DNA of 20,609 bases, taken from IMG/VR virus record IMGVR_UViG_3300017771_000155, positions 1 through 20,609 of that record. One strand, written 5' to 3'. This document shows positions 8,478 to 17,360 of this stretch, one piece after another (within the stretch, counting starts at the first letter, position 1; every line of letters starts with the position of its first letter). The notes below the pieces were generated by a model. That model saw only the letters and a program-made list of their open reading frames with translations. It was not told the origin of the DNA and did not search any database. This DNA comes from a virus. The position numbers and the translations under genes were made by a program.

Positions 8478-11400
8478 TTAATCAGTCCTAATACCCTTAT
8501 GCTCAAAGCTTCGATAAAACATAGCTTGAGCTAGATAACTTCCACCAATGCCCGCTTTCGGACCTTGTAATTCAAACATCACTGGGATGTTAACTGCTTG
8601 TCCTGCTGTATTACCAATCTCATCAGGACCTATCTTAACTGTACCTGCGATAAAGCTCGCTGTTAACAAGTCTGCTCCACCAACGTTAAGTCTATTTGTT
8701 AAGTACGCTTTAATTGCTCTCTGTGTAGGAATAATGTTGTTTGAATCTGCAATAAACAACGGATCTGTTGAGAACTCTCTAATAACTGTACCAGTACCAC
8801 CAACTCTAATTCCACCTAGTGCAAGTTCTGTAAGACCTGCTAAGTCAAAGAAGTCAGCACTAATAGTAACAATACCTGTAGACTGTTCAACAGCAAACAA
8901 TTCACCAACCCTAAAGTTACCTGATTGGTCTGTACTTGAGTAGAACACTCTACCACCATTTAATTCTTGTACCTCATTCTCTGGATAAGAAATATAATTT
9001 TGTGTATATAATCCCGGATAGTTAGTTTGTGTAAAGTTACCTGTACCAATATCTAGGAAGTCGTGGTTTGAAATTCTACATTGTGAATATCTAGTGTTAA
9101 TTGTTACGCCATTACCATGATCTGTTGTTGGATCGTCCTCAATTTTAAGTTCAGGACTTACTCTAAATCTTAGAGTAAAGGTTCCGCCAGTATCAACACT
9201 TTCTTGTTCAATAACAACAACTGTATAAAGTTCTGGATTTCCGTTAAGTCTTAACTGCGCACCTGGACCAATAACAACTGGCATTCCAGAAACTGTTATA
9301 AACTTACCTACAGGAATAATATCTGCAAAACCATCACCTGTTACAGTAACAGTAGTTGTACTTGTTTTGTATGCAGTACCTCTGTTAGTCCAACTTGGCT
9401 GTGCTAACACACCGTCTGCAAATCTTGTCATATCCATTTCAAGTTCACCAGTATTGTTAGGATCAATAACTGTAAACCCAACTGGAGTATTAACAGGATC
9501 ATAACCTGAACCTGGATCCCAAAGTTTTACAACTCCAATTGAACCAGCAGTTACATCTGCTCTACCTTTAATTGTAGCACCTGTGTAAACAACTTTGTGA
9601 GTAAATTTAACATCACGGTCTAATACTACCCATCTACCTTTTCTATTATCTAAACCATCTGTAGCATCTGCGTCTGGATTACCAAATGCACATCTGTTCC
9701 AGTTTCCAATTTGTCCAATGTCTCTCTCGGTCCACTGTATTCCGTCTGGTGATGTGTAAATGTATTGTACCGGTCCTGATGTTACATCTCCTGAAATAGT
9801 TCTACCTGCTGTATCGTAAAGTGCCATAAACACACCTTGACCATATTTTAGATCGTTCCATTGTAATATTGTTGAACCATCTATTAATGGCATAGTTGCT
9901 GGATACCAAGTTTCTCCATCGAATGAATAACCAATATCGCCAGTGTCTGACATAGCAACAAATCTATTATTACCAAATGCAACACGGTTCCAATCTTTTT
10001 GCGTACTGTCTGCAACAACGTCCATGATATAAGTTGCCCAAGTAATAGTTGTACCGTTCCATGTTCCTATTGCTGCTAAGTTATTACTATTTGCAATTGC
10101 AACAAATTTTCCTGAACCATAAGTTACACTCACCCATTCGTTAATAGTTGAGTCGCCTGCTGCTGGAAAGTTAGCTGCTGACCAAGTTGCGCCGCCGTTA
10201 GTTGATATCGCTGCATTGTTTCCTGCACTTGCAACTGCAACAAATACGTTTGATTCTACTTCATCATATATTGGATTACCGTATGCAACATCTGTCCAAT
10301 TAGTATTTGCTGGTAAACTGAATGCTGTCCATTGATTACCATTTGAACTATATGCACCTACTGCTGCTGAATCTTTAATTGCAACAAACTTTCCGTTACC
10401 TGCTGCTGCTGATTTCCACACGCCTGAGGATGGTAAGTTTGAAGTTGCCCATGTTGTTCCGTTAAGAGAGTAGTTAACAGTTGTACCTGTGTTTGCAACT
10501 GCTACAAATCTACCACTTTGTGCAAAACCTGAGTGTTCAAATGTAACAATACTATTTGTACTATCGTCAGTTACACTATGTACTGTAATTGTAATATTAT
10601 TATCAGTGCCTGCACCCAAGCTACTACCTAAAATTGTAAGGGTATCGCCTACTGCATATCCAGCACCACCTTGTCTTAATGTAACTGTGTAGTCTTTGCC
10701 AAGTTTTACAATATCAAATGTTGGGTTAGCAGCTGGTACTCCTACTGTTGTACCTGTTCCTGTTCCTGTTGCACTAATAGATGTAAACACACCTGATGTT
10801 TCACCATAAACTACATCACCCCATGTTGTACCAGCATCAAGTGTAGACACTGCATGTGAAAACGGAGGTGCATCAAATACAACCCTTGGTTCAAATCTAT
10901 AAGTTGTTCCTGTTAACAATTGCTCTAGAATTGGTTTACCTGGAACTACATGATCCCAACCTGGTGTACCACTAGACTCCTTGTAAACTGTTACAACTTT
11001 TGAAGTACTGTTATAAGCATGTACATAACCATACTGTCCTGTACCAGGTCCTGATGTTAAAATAATTCTTAAACCTAATAAGTTTGCTTCTTCATTTTCA
11101 TCGTTAGTGGCAATAGTAATAGTTGTTAAATCACCAGTTTGAGCATTGTTACCAATAAGTGTAAATCCGCCGCCGCCTGCTGCTGCTGATGATTCACCTG
11201 TAACAATCCTTGCTTCAAACATAGCATCATCTCTAGTTTCTTCTTGAAGTACTGCTGCGTTTGCACCTGAACCAACAAATGTATAGTTTGCTGATGTATA
11301 ATTTTGTCCACAGTTTTTAAATTCTAATGCAAGAATCTCATCATTTACTTCTCCAGCAAATGCTGACACAACCTGTGCTTCTTCTTGTCTGTTATTAATT

Positions 11401-14066
11401 GTAGCAGTAATTGGTGTTTCAGTTGGGTCTGTACCGTCTGCTAACGCACCAATGTAACCATATGAACAGTTACCATTAGTAGCACGTATAATTCCACCAT
11501 TTTCTGCTAGGTATCCTACCTGTGCATAATATGTAAACACTGATACAAGTTCTGCTCTACCATTGTTAAGAACGTGAGCACCAATACCATCACTAATTAC
11601 CTGCGTGAAGTCGTTGGACACAATTGATTTGTTACCGCCTGCGTGTAGTGATCCATCAATTTTTTGTCCTGTACAATTGTTACCAAATGTAGATACACCT
11701 TGTATATATGGAGAACGTGTTGTAATCCAAACTTTAGTATCTGCTGTACCCCAACCTGGATCAAGTGAAACATAATTAGGACCAGTTGGTCTTTGATATT
11801 GTTCAAAAACGTTTGGTGGATTAAGTGTACCTGTTAAACCGTCAAGCGTACACTGTCTAACTCCACATGCATCTCTAACATAAAACATATCTGTTGTCTG
11901 GCTACCAATTACCATGCTGTTGTAGAACTTACCTTCTCTTAAAATTCTATAGTTTCCTTCATACTGTAAATCGTATGCAAGTGCATTACAAATTCTGTGC
12001 ATATCATCGTTATAAATTGCACTATCGTATGCATAATCACTAAACGTATTATCAAGATATGATGTTGCTTCTTTCATTAAGAAGTCTTTGTTTGCAAGAA
12101 TCATTCTTGCAGCATTTAATCTATTTGTTTGATCTGTAATAGCATTTGTACCACTAACAACAGGATCAGTTCCTGTACTTTGTACATGGAAGTTAATATA
12201 CTGATTATAATCTGATAATCCGTTGTCAACTAAGTTTGCTGCAACTGAATCTGAAGTAACTTGAACATAGTTAATAATTTCTAGTCCGTCGCCTGTTGGA
12301 GGTCCTGGATTAAATGTTCCTGTTGGAATAGCATCTGTAATTACTGTAACATCAGCAGTATTTCCTGATTGTTTTGTAAACGATGTTCCTTCTAAAATGT
12401 GTCTAATAACACCTTGTAAGTGTGTTGATACAGCAATTCTGTATACAGCATCACCTGCCATAGCAGCAATTGCTAATTTTGGTTTAATTTTAGATGATCT
12501 AATTTCATCGCCAAGCACAACTGTTTTAGCAGGCAAACTGATTGGAAGTATTTCTTCAAACAAGCCTGTTGTTAATTGTATTGTGTTATGTGCATCTACA
12601 CCGTCGTCAGCTATTTCTGCTGCGTATCTGATTGTCTTAACTGGTTTGAAAGGATCAATACCTGCGTTAGCATTTGATCTATCGTCTACACCAATAATTG
12701 GATCAACATAAATGAACCTTGCACTTTTACCCCAATTATCATATTCAATAGTGTCGTTTGGTCCGACCTGTAAAAGTTTTTCTGCTGTATCGATCGGAAC
12801 ATTAGTAGCACCTAGTGTAGATCCGTCTCCAGCAATAGTTCTGCTTAAACCAAATGTTAATAAATCTCCTGGGTTAACAAGTCCAACATTTTCTGCACCT
12901 GCCATTAAAAGATCCCAGTATGTAAATCCACTACCGTTATCTCCTGGAAAGTTTTCAGCACTTGCTGTGTGTTCTACATTCGCTTTGTATACACTACCTC
13001 TGTAAGTGATTACATCACCTACTGCATATACTGTTGTAATAGTCCAAGAATTTTTCCATGATTGACCTTGAACAATTAACTCCCAGTTACCTGCATCAAG
13101 ATAGTCTAATGAACTTCCATCATCGGTACTGTTTAATGTTGCAACATAAATCGATCCGCCTCTTTCAACTACGTCACCTGTTTTATATTGTGTTCCCGTT
13201 GCCCATGCACCTGCAAGATTAATACCTTTTGAAATAACTGCCCAATCAACCTCTGTCGGTTGATAAATTGAATCACCTGGGTTACGTGCATAATTGTTTG
13301 TTTGTGATTGGTAAACATATCCGCCGTGTTGTACAACATCACCAATTGCATAATATGTTGATCCTGTCCACTGACCTTGAATTTTACGTCCTGGTACTTC
13401 TAGAACAAAGTTTGAAGCAGTAATATTAGTTGTTGATGTGTGTCCTGTTAAAACTCTTAAAAGTGATCCACCATACTTAACAAGGTCCTGCGCTCTGTAT
13501 CTAGTAGCATTAGCAAATTCACCTTTGTAAGTTTTACCATAGTAATAAGTTGTCCATTTAAATTGATCGTCTTCTAAACCTAATGCTGTTGTTGCTGCTG
13601 AAGTGTGTGCAGTAGAACATTTGTAAACAATACCACCGTAGTTAACAACATCACCTACACCATATCTAGTTGCAACTGCCCAATCGCTGCCCCAGTCTGC
13701 TCCTGGAACATACACTGCCCAATTAGCAATATCTGCGTTAAAATCTGCTGTTGACGTGTGTCCTGTTGCAACTATCCAAAGTGTACCACCGTCATCTACA
13801 ATGTCTCCGTTATAGTAAGTCGTTGCGGCAGCCCAAGCACCTCTAAATGCTCTACCATCGGACATTTTCTTCCATGCTGGTTGTGCAATAGTATCACCAG
13901 GTGGTGTATAATCTACATCATCTTTAAATGTTGCTGATGTGTGTCCTCTAAGCGCAATATATACACTGCCTCCGTACTGTACAACATCATCAATGATGTA
14001 TGCAGTAGAAGTTGTCCATGGGCCTTTCCATGTATATCTAATTCGACTTATCTTAAACTCTGCCAT
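8478..14066 (-). CDS. Giant modular phage adhesin / tail-fibre-like protein, 1862 aa
   Basis: Starts MAEFKISRIRYTWKG with AGGAG about 7 bases upstream and ends with a basic FEHKGIRTD tail. It shares the plan of the 2602-aa protein. Seven carbohydrate-binding-like repeats fill about residues 8-400. The beta-helix opens with FIYVDPIIG (~450) and VVLGDEIRSS. A single helical module follows (NKDFLMKEAT...DMHRICNALAYDLQY, ~654-712). Then come DPGWG, GQKIDGSLHAGGN and AELVSVFTYY (~768-870), a BNR-like propeller with FVAVANTG, FVAIKDSA, FVAVASAG, FVAIANSN and FVAMSDTG blades (~1188-1450), GGRVFYSSTDQSGNFRVG (~1703) and PTQRAIKAYL (~1776). No signal peptide or membrane segment is seen. By inference it is a receptor-binding or baseplate-peripheral virion protein that arose with its neighbour by duplication; no enzymatic residues are identifiable. 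Confidence 0.85.
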   Translation of the reverse strand: MAEFKISRIRYTWKGPWTTSTAYIIDDVVQYGGSVYIALRGHTSATFKDDVDYTPPGDTIAQPAWKKMSDGRAFRGAWAAATTYYNGDIVDDGGTLWIVATGHTSTADFNADIANWAVYVPGADWGSDWAVATRYGVGDVVNYGGIVYKCSTAHTSAATTALGLEDDQFKWTTYYYGKTYKGEFANATRYRAQDLVKYGGSLLRVLTGHTSTTNITASNFVLEVPGRKIQGQWTGSTYYAIGDVVQHGGYVYQSQTNNYARNPGDSIYQPTEVDWAVISKGINLAGAWATGTQYKTGDVVERGGSIYVATLNSTDDGSSLDYLDAGNWELIVQGQSWKNSWTITTVYAVGDVITYRGSVYKANVEHTASAENFPGDNGSGFTYWDLLMAGAENVGLVNPGDLLTFGLSRTIAGDGSTLGATNVPIDTAEKLLQVGPNDTIEYDNWGKSARFIYVDPIIGVDDRSNANAGIDPFKPVKTIRYAAEIADDGVDAHNTIQLTTGLFEEILPISLPAKTVVLGDEIRSSKIKPKLAIAAMAGDAVYRIAVSTHLQGVIRHILEGTSFTKQSGNTADVTVITDAIPTGTFNPGPPTGDGLEIINYVQVTSDSVAANLVDNGLSDYNQYINFHVQSTGTDPVVSGTNAITDQTNRLNAARMILANKDFLMKEATSYLDNTFSDYAYDSAIYNDDMHRICNALAYDLQYEGNYRILREGKFYNSMVIGSQTTDMFYVRDACGVRQCTLDGLTGTLNPPNVFEQYQRPTGPNYVSLDPGWGTADTKVWITTRSPYIQGVSTFGNNCTGQKIDGSLHAGGNKSIVSNDFTQVISDGIGAHVLNNGRAELVSVFTYYAQVGYLAENGGIIRATNGNCSYGYIGALADGTDPTETPITATINNRQEEAQVVSAFAGEVNDEILALEFKNCGQNYTSANYTFVGSGANAAVLQEETRDDAMFEARIVTGESSAAAGGGGFTLIGNNAQTGDLTTITIATNDENEEANLLGLRIILTSGPGTGQYGYVHAYNSTSKVVTVYKESSGTPGWDHVVPGKPILEQLLTGTTYRFEPRVVFDAPPFSHAVSTLDAGTTWGDVVYGETSGVFTSISATGTGTGTTVGVPAANPTFDIVKLGKDYTVTLRQGGAGYAVGDTLTILGSSLGAGTDNNITITVHSVTDDSTNSIVTFEHSGFAQSGRFVAVANTGTTVNYSLNGTTWATSNLPSSGVWKSAAAGNGKFVAIKDSAAVGAYSSNGNQWTAFSLPANTNWTDVAYGNPIYDEVESNVFVAVASAGNNAAISTNGGATWSAANFPAAGDSTINEWVSVTYGSGKFVAIANSNNLAAIGTWNGTTITWATYIMDVVADSTQKDWNRVAFGNNRFVAMSDTGDIGYSFDGETWYPATMPLIDGSTILQWNDLKYGQGVFMALYDTAGRTISGDVTSGPVQYIYTSPDGIQWTERDIGQIGNWNRCAFGNPDADATDGLDNRKGRWVVLDRDVKFTHKVVYTGATIKGRADVTAGSIGVVKLWDPGSGYDPVNTPVGFTVIDPNNTGELEMDMTRFADGVLAQPSWTNRGTAYKTSTTTVTVTGDGFADIIPVGKFITVSGMPVVIGPGAQLRLNGNPELYTVVVIEQESVDTGGTFTLRFRVSPELKIEDDPTTDHGNGVTINTRYSQCRISNHDFLDIGTGNFTQTNYPGLYTQNYISYPENEVQELNGGRVFYSSTDQSGNFRVGELFAVEQSTGIVTISADFFDLAGLTELALGGIRVGGTGTVIREFSTDPLFIADSNNIIPTQRAIKAYLTNRLNVGGADLLTASFIAGTVKIGPDEIGNTAGQAVNIPVMFELQGPKAGIGGSYLAQAMFYRSFEHKGIRTD
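12850..14045 (-). repeat. Seven CBM5/12-like repeats in the 1862-aa adhesin
   Basis: Seven protein-level repeats matching those of the neighbouring giant gene, with cores WKGPW...DDVVQYGG, FRGAW...GDIVDDGG, WGSDW...GDVVNYGG, YKGEF...QDLVKYGG, IQGQW...GDVVQHGG, LAGAW...GDVVERGG and WKNSW...GDVITYRG. Most carry a G-HTS or HTS turn after the last Y strand. None is interrupted. The equal copy number in both paralogues suggests that the number seven, or the whole array, predates their divergence. Confidence 0.65.
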
Positions 14067-14076
14067 TTAGTTACTC

Positions 14077-14442
14077 CTAACTTGATGTTCCGTTTGGATA
14101 AGCATAGTTCTGATTAATTCGTTGAACTAACATACCTTCTCCGTCTACATAATACAATATGCTTCTTTGGTCCCACTTATATTGAGTCCAATACATATTC
14201 TGTTTATCTTTAATATGGTTAACATTAATACCATCAAAGAAGTCAACACCTGGTTCTAAGTCCTCAAAAGTTTCTTCTGGCGGACCTGGCAAGTTAATAT
14301 CAATTGAGTCTTTGTCTTTCAACTGATCACTTCTTAGAAGATATAATTCACCATCTTCGTTTCTTCTTAGTGCATAAAAATATCTAGGGCTATCACCTAG
14401 TGATTCATCTGGGCTTTGTCCGAAATAATATGGATTTGCCAT
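14077..14442 (-). CDS. Small virion-associated protein of unknown function, 121 aa
   Basis: Begins MANPYYFGQSPDES with a strong GGGAGG about 8 bases upstream. It ends 10 bases before the 1862-aa gene, so the two are probably cotranslated. The sequence is acidic and aromatic: an N-terminal Pro/Tyr segment, a basic YALRRNED turn, LPGPPEETFEDLEPG in the middle, and a Trp/Tyr-rich C-terminal third (MYWTQYKWDQRSILYYVDGEG, split here as MYWTQYKWDQ and RSILYYVDGEG). No catalytic motif, transmembrane helix or coiled coil is apparent. Placement between fibre-like genes suggests a structural connector or assembly partner for the giant adhesins, but this is inference from context only. Confidence 0.75.
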   Translation of the reverse strand: MANPYYFGQSPDESLGDSPRYFYALRRNEDGELYLLRSDQLKDKDSIDINLPGPPEETFEDLEPGVDFFDGINVNHIKDKQNMYWTQYKWDQRSILYYVDGEGMLVQRINQNYAYPNGTSS

Positions 14443-14455
14443 TTTCTATACCTCC

Positions 14456-14788
14456 CTATGATATCTCTACGAAACTAACTGTTGCATCAACACTTGATTC
14501 CGTATCACTTGTTATTCTTAAACCAGCCGTTGCTGGCAATATTAATCTTTCGCCTTGCGTAATTACTTTAGCACTCGAACCCGGTGGTATCGGTACTGAT
14601 CTTGCATAGTTACCAACTGTTGAATTTTCGTCAACAACTTGTACATCAACTACAACTGTATCGTAATCTGAATTGTTTGCAAGGTTACAACCTACTACAG
14701 TTGCTTTAACACCTTCTTGAATTTGTAATACATCAGTAGGTGTTGTTCCAATATCTGTTACTACGCTCTGTTTAAATACTGTTGGCAT
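14456..14788 (-). CDS. Small beta-rich virion-type protein, 110 aa
   Basis: Begins MPTVFKQSVV with AAGGAAAT just upstream. It sits 10 bases after the 350-aa gene and 13 bases before the 121-aa gene. The composition is all-beta and Val/Thr-rich. VVGCNLANNS (about 31-40) resembles the strand-then-Asn turn VNICNRSS of the 106-aa protein and ILCNLGTP of the 125-aa protein. A VPIPPGSS turn near 65-72 precedes a RLILPATAGLRI strand pair, and the chain ends VSFVEIS. I infer a small beta-sandwich structural protein of the same loose group as its two counterparts. Sequence similarity is too low to assert homology by eye. Confidence 0.75.
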   Translation of the reverse strand: MPTVFKQSVVTDIGTTPTDVLQIQEGVKATVVGCNLANNSDYDTVVVDVQVVDENSTVGNYARSVPIPPGSSAKVITQGERLILPATAGLRITSDTESSVDATVSFVEIS

Positions 14789-14798
14789 ACTATTTCCT

Positions 14799-15851
14799 TT
14801 ATCCTAACATCAATGCATATGATGATGCAATTGTGTTTGCTTGAATTTCTGATACCGCACCTGATGCACCTGCTGGACTTGCCCATGCAGTACCTGTCCA
14901 TATTTCAATTGCTTTTGCATCTGTATTGTATCTTGTCATACCTGCAACTGCATATGAAGTTGGACGTTGTGCGTCATTACCTCTTGGTGGAACAAAACCG
15001 TTGTTGGTATCAATTTTAAAATAACCTGTTCCGCTCTGTACAATCTGTGTAATACCACCTGGTTGTACGTTAGTAATTGTGTTTCCTGAAAATCTAAAGT
15101 TACCTAATCTAGCGCCACCAGTTCCATTACCTTCAATAGTAAAGTCAGTACCAGTTGCTGCTGTAATTGTGCTATCTCTAAATGTTAAGTCACCAATGTC
15201 AAGTGTTGGAAGATTTAATGTTGTTGTATATAAATCAGCAACATGGATTTCTTTCCATCTTGTTGTGGCGTTACCTAACGTATATGTGTTGTCAGTCTCT
15301 GGAATAAGATCACTTGCAATCGAAGCATTGAACTCAATAGTGTCTGTATCTGCGTCACCAATAATAATGTTACCACCAATGGTAATATCACCACCTGTGT
15401 TAATGTTACCAGAAACATACAAGTCGCCAGTAATATTTGTATTACCTACAACTTCTAATGTGCCTGCGCCATTAGGACGGAGTTCTAAATTAGTGTTAGA
15501 AACTGTTGTTGAAATTGTGTTACCTGTAAGTTGCAAATCATCTACTTGTAACTTAGAATTATAAATTACTGGATCTGAACCTGAAGGTGCAAATGAAATG
15601 GTATCAAGCGAACTGGAAATAGTGTTACCAGTAATGCTTAAATTTCCTACATCTAGTTGATTGTCTACTGTGAGTGTTGTTGATCTTGTTGTACCTACAA
15701 CATCGATATCCGTGGTGGGAGAAGAGTTGTTTACTCCTAAACGAGCATTGTTTACGTCTATGTAAAGTAAGTCGTTCTCAAAAGCTAAATCAACCCCGTT
15801 TCTAACGAGATTCGCCTTTAAGAGCGGACCCGAAATACGACCAATTGCCAT
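14799..15851 (-). CDS. Fibre-like virion structural protein, 350 aa
   Basis: Starts MAIGRISGPLLKANLVRNG with AGGAG 6 bases upstream, in a 117-base leader. The N-terminus (GRI.G.LL..NL...G.DLAF, then YIDV.NARLGV..SSP) matches the start of the 463-aa protein, so the two are paralogues. The middle is an array of short beta repeats with TGNTI, TGDLYVSGNINTGGDITIGGN (here TGDLYVSGN and INTGGDITIGGN) and IIGD, typical of trimeric phage fibre shafts. A FRFSGNTI region follows. The C-terminal part has AQRP (about 294-297), TRYNTD and IEIWTGTAW, then a tail ending YALMLG. I infer an elongated, probably trimeric tail or baseplate fibre component; the receptor is unknown. Confidence 0.8.
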   Translation of the reverse strand: MAIGRISGPLLKANLVRNGVDLAFENDLLYIDVNNARLGVNNSSPTTDIDVVGTTRSTTLTVDNQLDVGNLSITGNTISSSLDTISFAPSGSDPVIYNSKLQVDDLQLTGNTISTTVSNTNLELRPNGAGTLEVVGNTNITGDLYVSGNINTGGDITIGGNIIIGDADTDTIEFNASIASDLIPETDNTYTLGNATTRWKEIHVADLYTTTLNLPTLDIGDLTFRDSTITAATGTDFTIEGNGTGGARLGNFRFSGNTITNVQPGGITQIVQSGTGYFKIDTNNGFVPPRGNDAQRPTSYAVAGMTRYNTDAKAIEIWTGTAWASPAGASGAVSEIQANTIASSYALMLG

Positions 15852-15968
15852 TACGCTCTCCTTTTCACGGGGATCCTGTCCCTCTAGCCACCTTACATTG
15901 CGGGCTAACCACAGTAAAAGATCGATGCTTGGTCGGCATCAACAGTAGTATTTAGCAAATTGTCTTAA
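15852..15968 (-). promoter_or_regulatory. Structured 5' leader with a partial late-promoter match
   Basis: This 117-base gap contains TAAATA on the minus strand (15949-15954; octamer GCTAAATA, one mismatch to NATAAATA), just after the 463-aa gene's stop. Downstream, the predicted leader can fold into three hairpins: 15924-15928 with 15936-15940, 15885-15889 with 15903-15907, and 15870-15873 with 15879-15882. These are followed by AGGAG at 15858-15862. It is by far the longest gap within the fibre cluster below 19700, and it resembles the leader of the 149-aa gene in arrangement. Confidence 0.35.
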
Positions 15969-17360
15969 TTAACCGAGGATAAGGCTATATACGTCGCCTA
16001 AATCTTCCATTAGTGATTCACTAATTTCAGCACCGCCACCAGTTGCTACTGCGTAGCCATCATTGGCCTGTGCGCCTACTGTTAAAGTGATATCGTTAGC
16101 TGGACTAGAACCACCCGGAAGTCTAGTTCCTGGAATTACGATCTGGTCGCCTTGTTGATATCCAATTCCTTGCGATAAGAATTGAACTACTGTTACCGTT
16201 TCTGCTAATAAGTTCATTCTACAACTAAAATCAGTTCCGTATACGGAGTTTGTAGTAGTAGTTCCTGAAACAATATTAGCCGCATCTGCTAATCCTGTAA
16301 ATGTTCCTGTTACTGTTACTGCTTCAACAATACCAGCAAAACATTCCATAATTTGTTCATCTGTGTTCCATCTAGTATCACCAACTTCTGGTAATCCTGG
16401 ACGTTCAGCATTTGTACCTGCTGGCATTTTAAATGCACTGTCGCCCATAAATCTTAAATAACCAATGCCAGTGTTTCCAAAACTAAAAGCATCGTTACCA
16501 GTATTATGAATATTATTAGTTTCTATCTTGGTTCCATTAATAAAGTAATCGCCTGTACCAGAAACTAACATTGTATCTTCATTTGATTGCGTACTTGTAA
16601 TTGTTGGTGTTTCTAAAACTTGATCTCCAGTTTCTCCTCTGAAACTAAGTTGATTACTAATCAACGCTCCCATAGGACGAACATTGTTTGTGTTTAATAA
16701 GTTATCGGGTGTATGTAATTCTTTCCATCTTCTTGGTGAAGAGTCGCGCTCATCTTGACCAAAACTTAATGTGTTATCAGTTTGTGGTAAAATGTCTTGT
16801 GTTAAGTCAGGATTAATTTCAGCAGTAGCAAAAGAACTATCACCTACTATAATATTACCTGCTAGTGTTACATTACCATCTAGGTTAATGTCTCCTGTTG
16901 CAGCTAGGTTACCTGTCATGTTTGTGTTTGCATGAACATTAATAGTACCTGTACCACTTGTATCTAAAGTAATACTATCGTCTGTGCTTTTACCTTGTAT
17001 AAAATTATCGCTAATATCTAAATTGTCTGTTTGTAATCTTTCCCAGACAATTGAATCTTGGTCTGTTGCAGGAACAATATTTAAAGGACCTACTACAGTT
17101 GAAAATGTTGCAGGTGCATTTATAAGAACGTTATCTATTCTTGCTTGTGCTGTTGCGTCAGCATTGGTTGTTGAAACATCTGTTTGAATGTCTAGGTCGT
17201 ATTGAGGGGAATCTGTTTTAACACCAATTCTATTATTAGTAACATCTAAGTATAATATCGGAGTTGCATCAAAATTGGTATTCTTAAAGGCAAGATCAAT
17301 TCCTTGTCTTTCAAGATTTGGATCTAATAAATGTCCACCTATTCGCCCTACTTGTGACAT
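15969..17360 (-). CDS. Fibre-like virion structural protein, 463 aa
   Basis: Starts MSQVGRIGGHLLDPNLERQG. The ATG overlaps the upstream stop as TAATG, and no clear ribosome site precedes it, so translation is probably coupled to the 174-aa gene. The N-terminus (GRI.G.LLD.NL...G.DLAF; YLDVTNNRIGV..DSP) matches the 350-aa protein. Shaft-like repeats follow (MTGNLAATGDINLDGNV, TLAGNIIVGD), then NAERP (about residue 315), TRWNTDEQIMECFAG, and a C-terminal GIGYQQGDQIVIPG...NDITLTV module also found in both giant adhesins. The tail ends YSLILG, like the YALMLG tail of the 350-aa protein. I infer an elongated tail or baseplate fibre component. The C-terminal module is absent from the shorter paralogue and looks acquired. 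Confidence 0.8.
   Translation of the reverse strand: MSQVGRIGGHLLDPNLERQGIDLAFKNTNFDATPILYLDVTNNRIGVKTDSPQYDLDIQTDVSTTNADATAQARIDNVLINAPATFSTVVGPLNIVPATDQDSIVWERLQTDNLDISDNFIQGKSTDDSITLDTSGTGTINVHANTNMTGNLAATGDINLDGNVTLAGNIIVGDSSFATAEINPDLTQDILPQTDNTLSFGQDERDSSPRRWKELHTPDNLLNTNNVRPMGALISNQLSFRGETGDQVLETPTITSTQSNEDTMLVSGTGDYFINGTKIETNNIHNTGNDAFSFGNTGIGYLRFMGDSAFKMPAGTNAERPGLPEVGDTRWNTDEQIMECFAGIVEAVTVTGTFTGLADAANIVSGTTTTNSVYGTDFSCRMNLLAETVTVVQFLSQGIGYQQGDQIVIPGTRLPGGSSPANDITLTVGAQANDGYAVATGGGAEISESLMEDLGDVYSLILG

Noticed and set aside
8462-8480. AT-only inverted repeat at the end of the 1862-aa gene as a terminator
   Set aside because: Six A/T pairs without a T-run are too weak to terminate.
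601-14066. Diversity-generating retroelement targeting the adhesins
   Set aside because: No reverse transcriptase, template repeat or adenine-biased variable repeat pair is visible in the window.
15079-15564. 161-aa open frame on the plus strand
   Set aside because: Antisense to the repetitive shaft of the 350-aa fibre gene; no independent support.
15915-15945. Hairpin followed by TTTT as an intrinsic terminator
   Set aside because: Only a 5-bp strict stem and four T; it sits in a leader ahead of a cotranscribed fibre gene.
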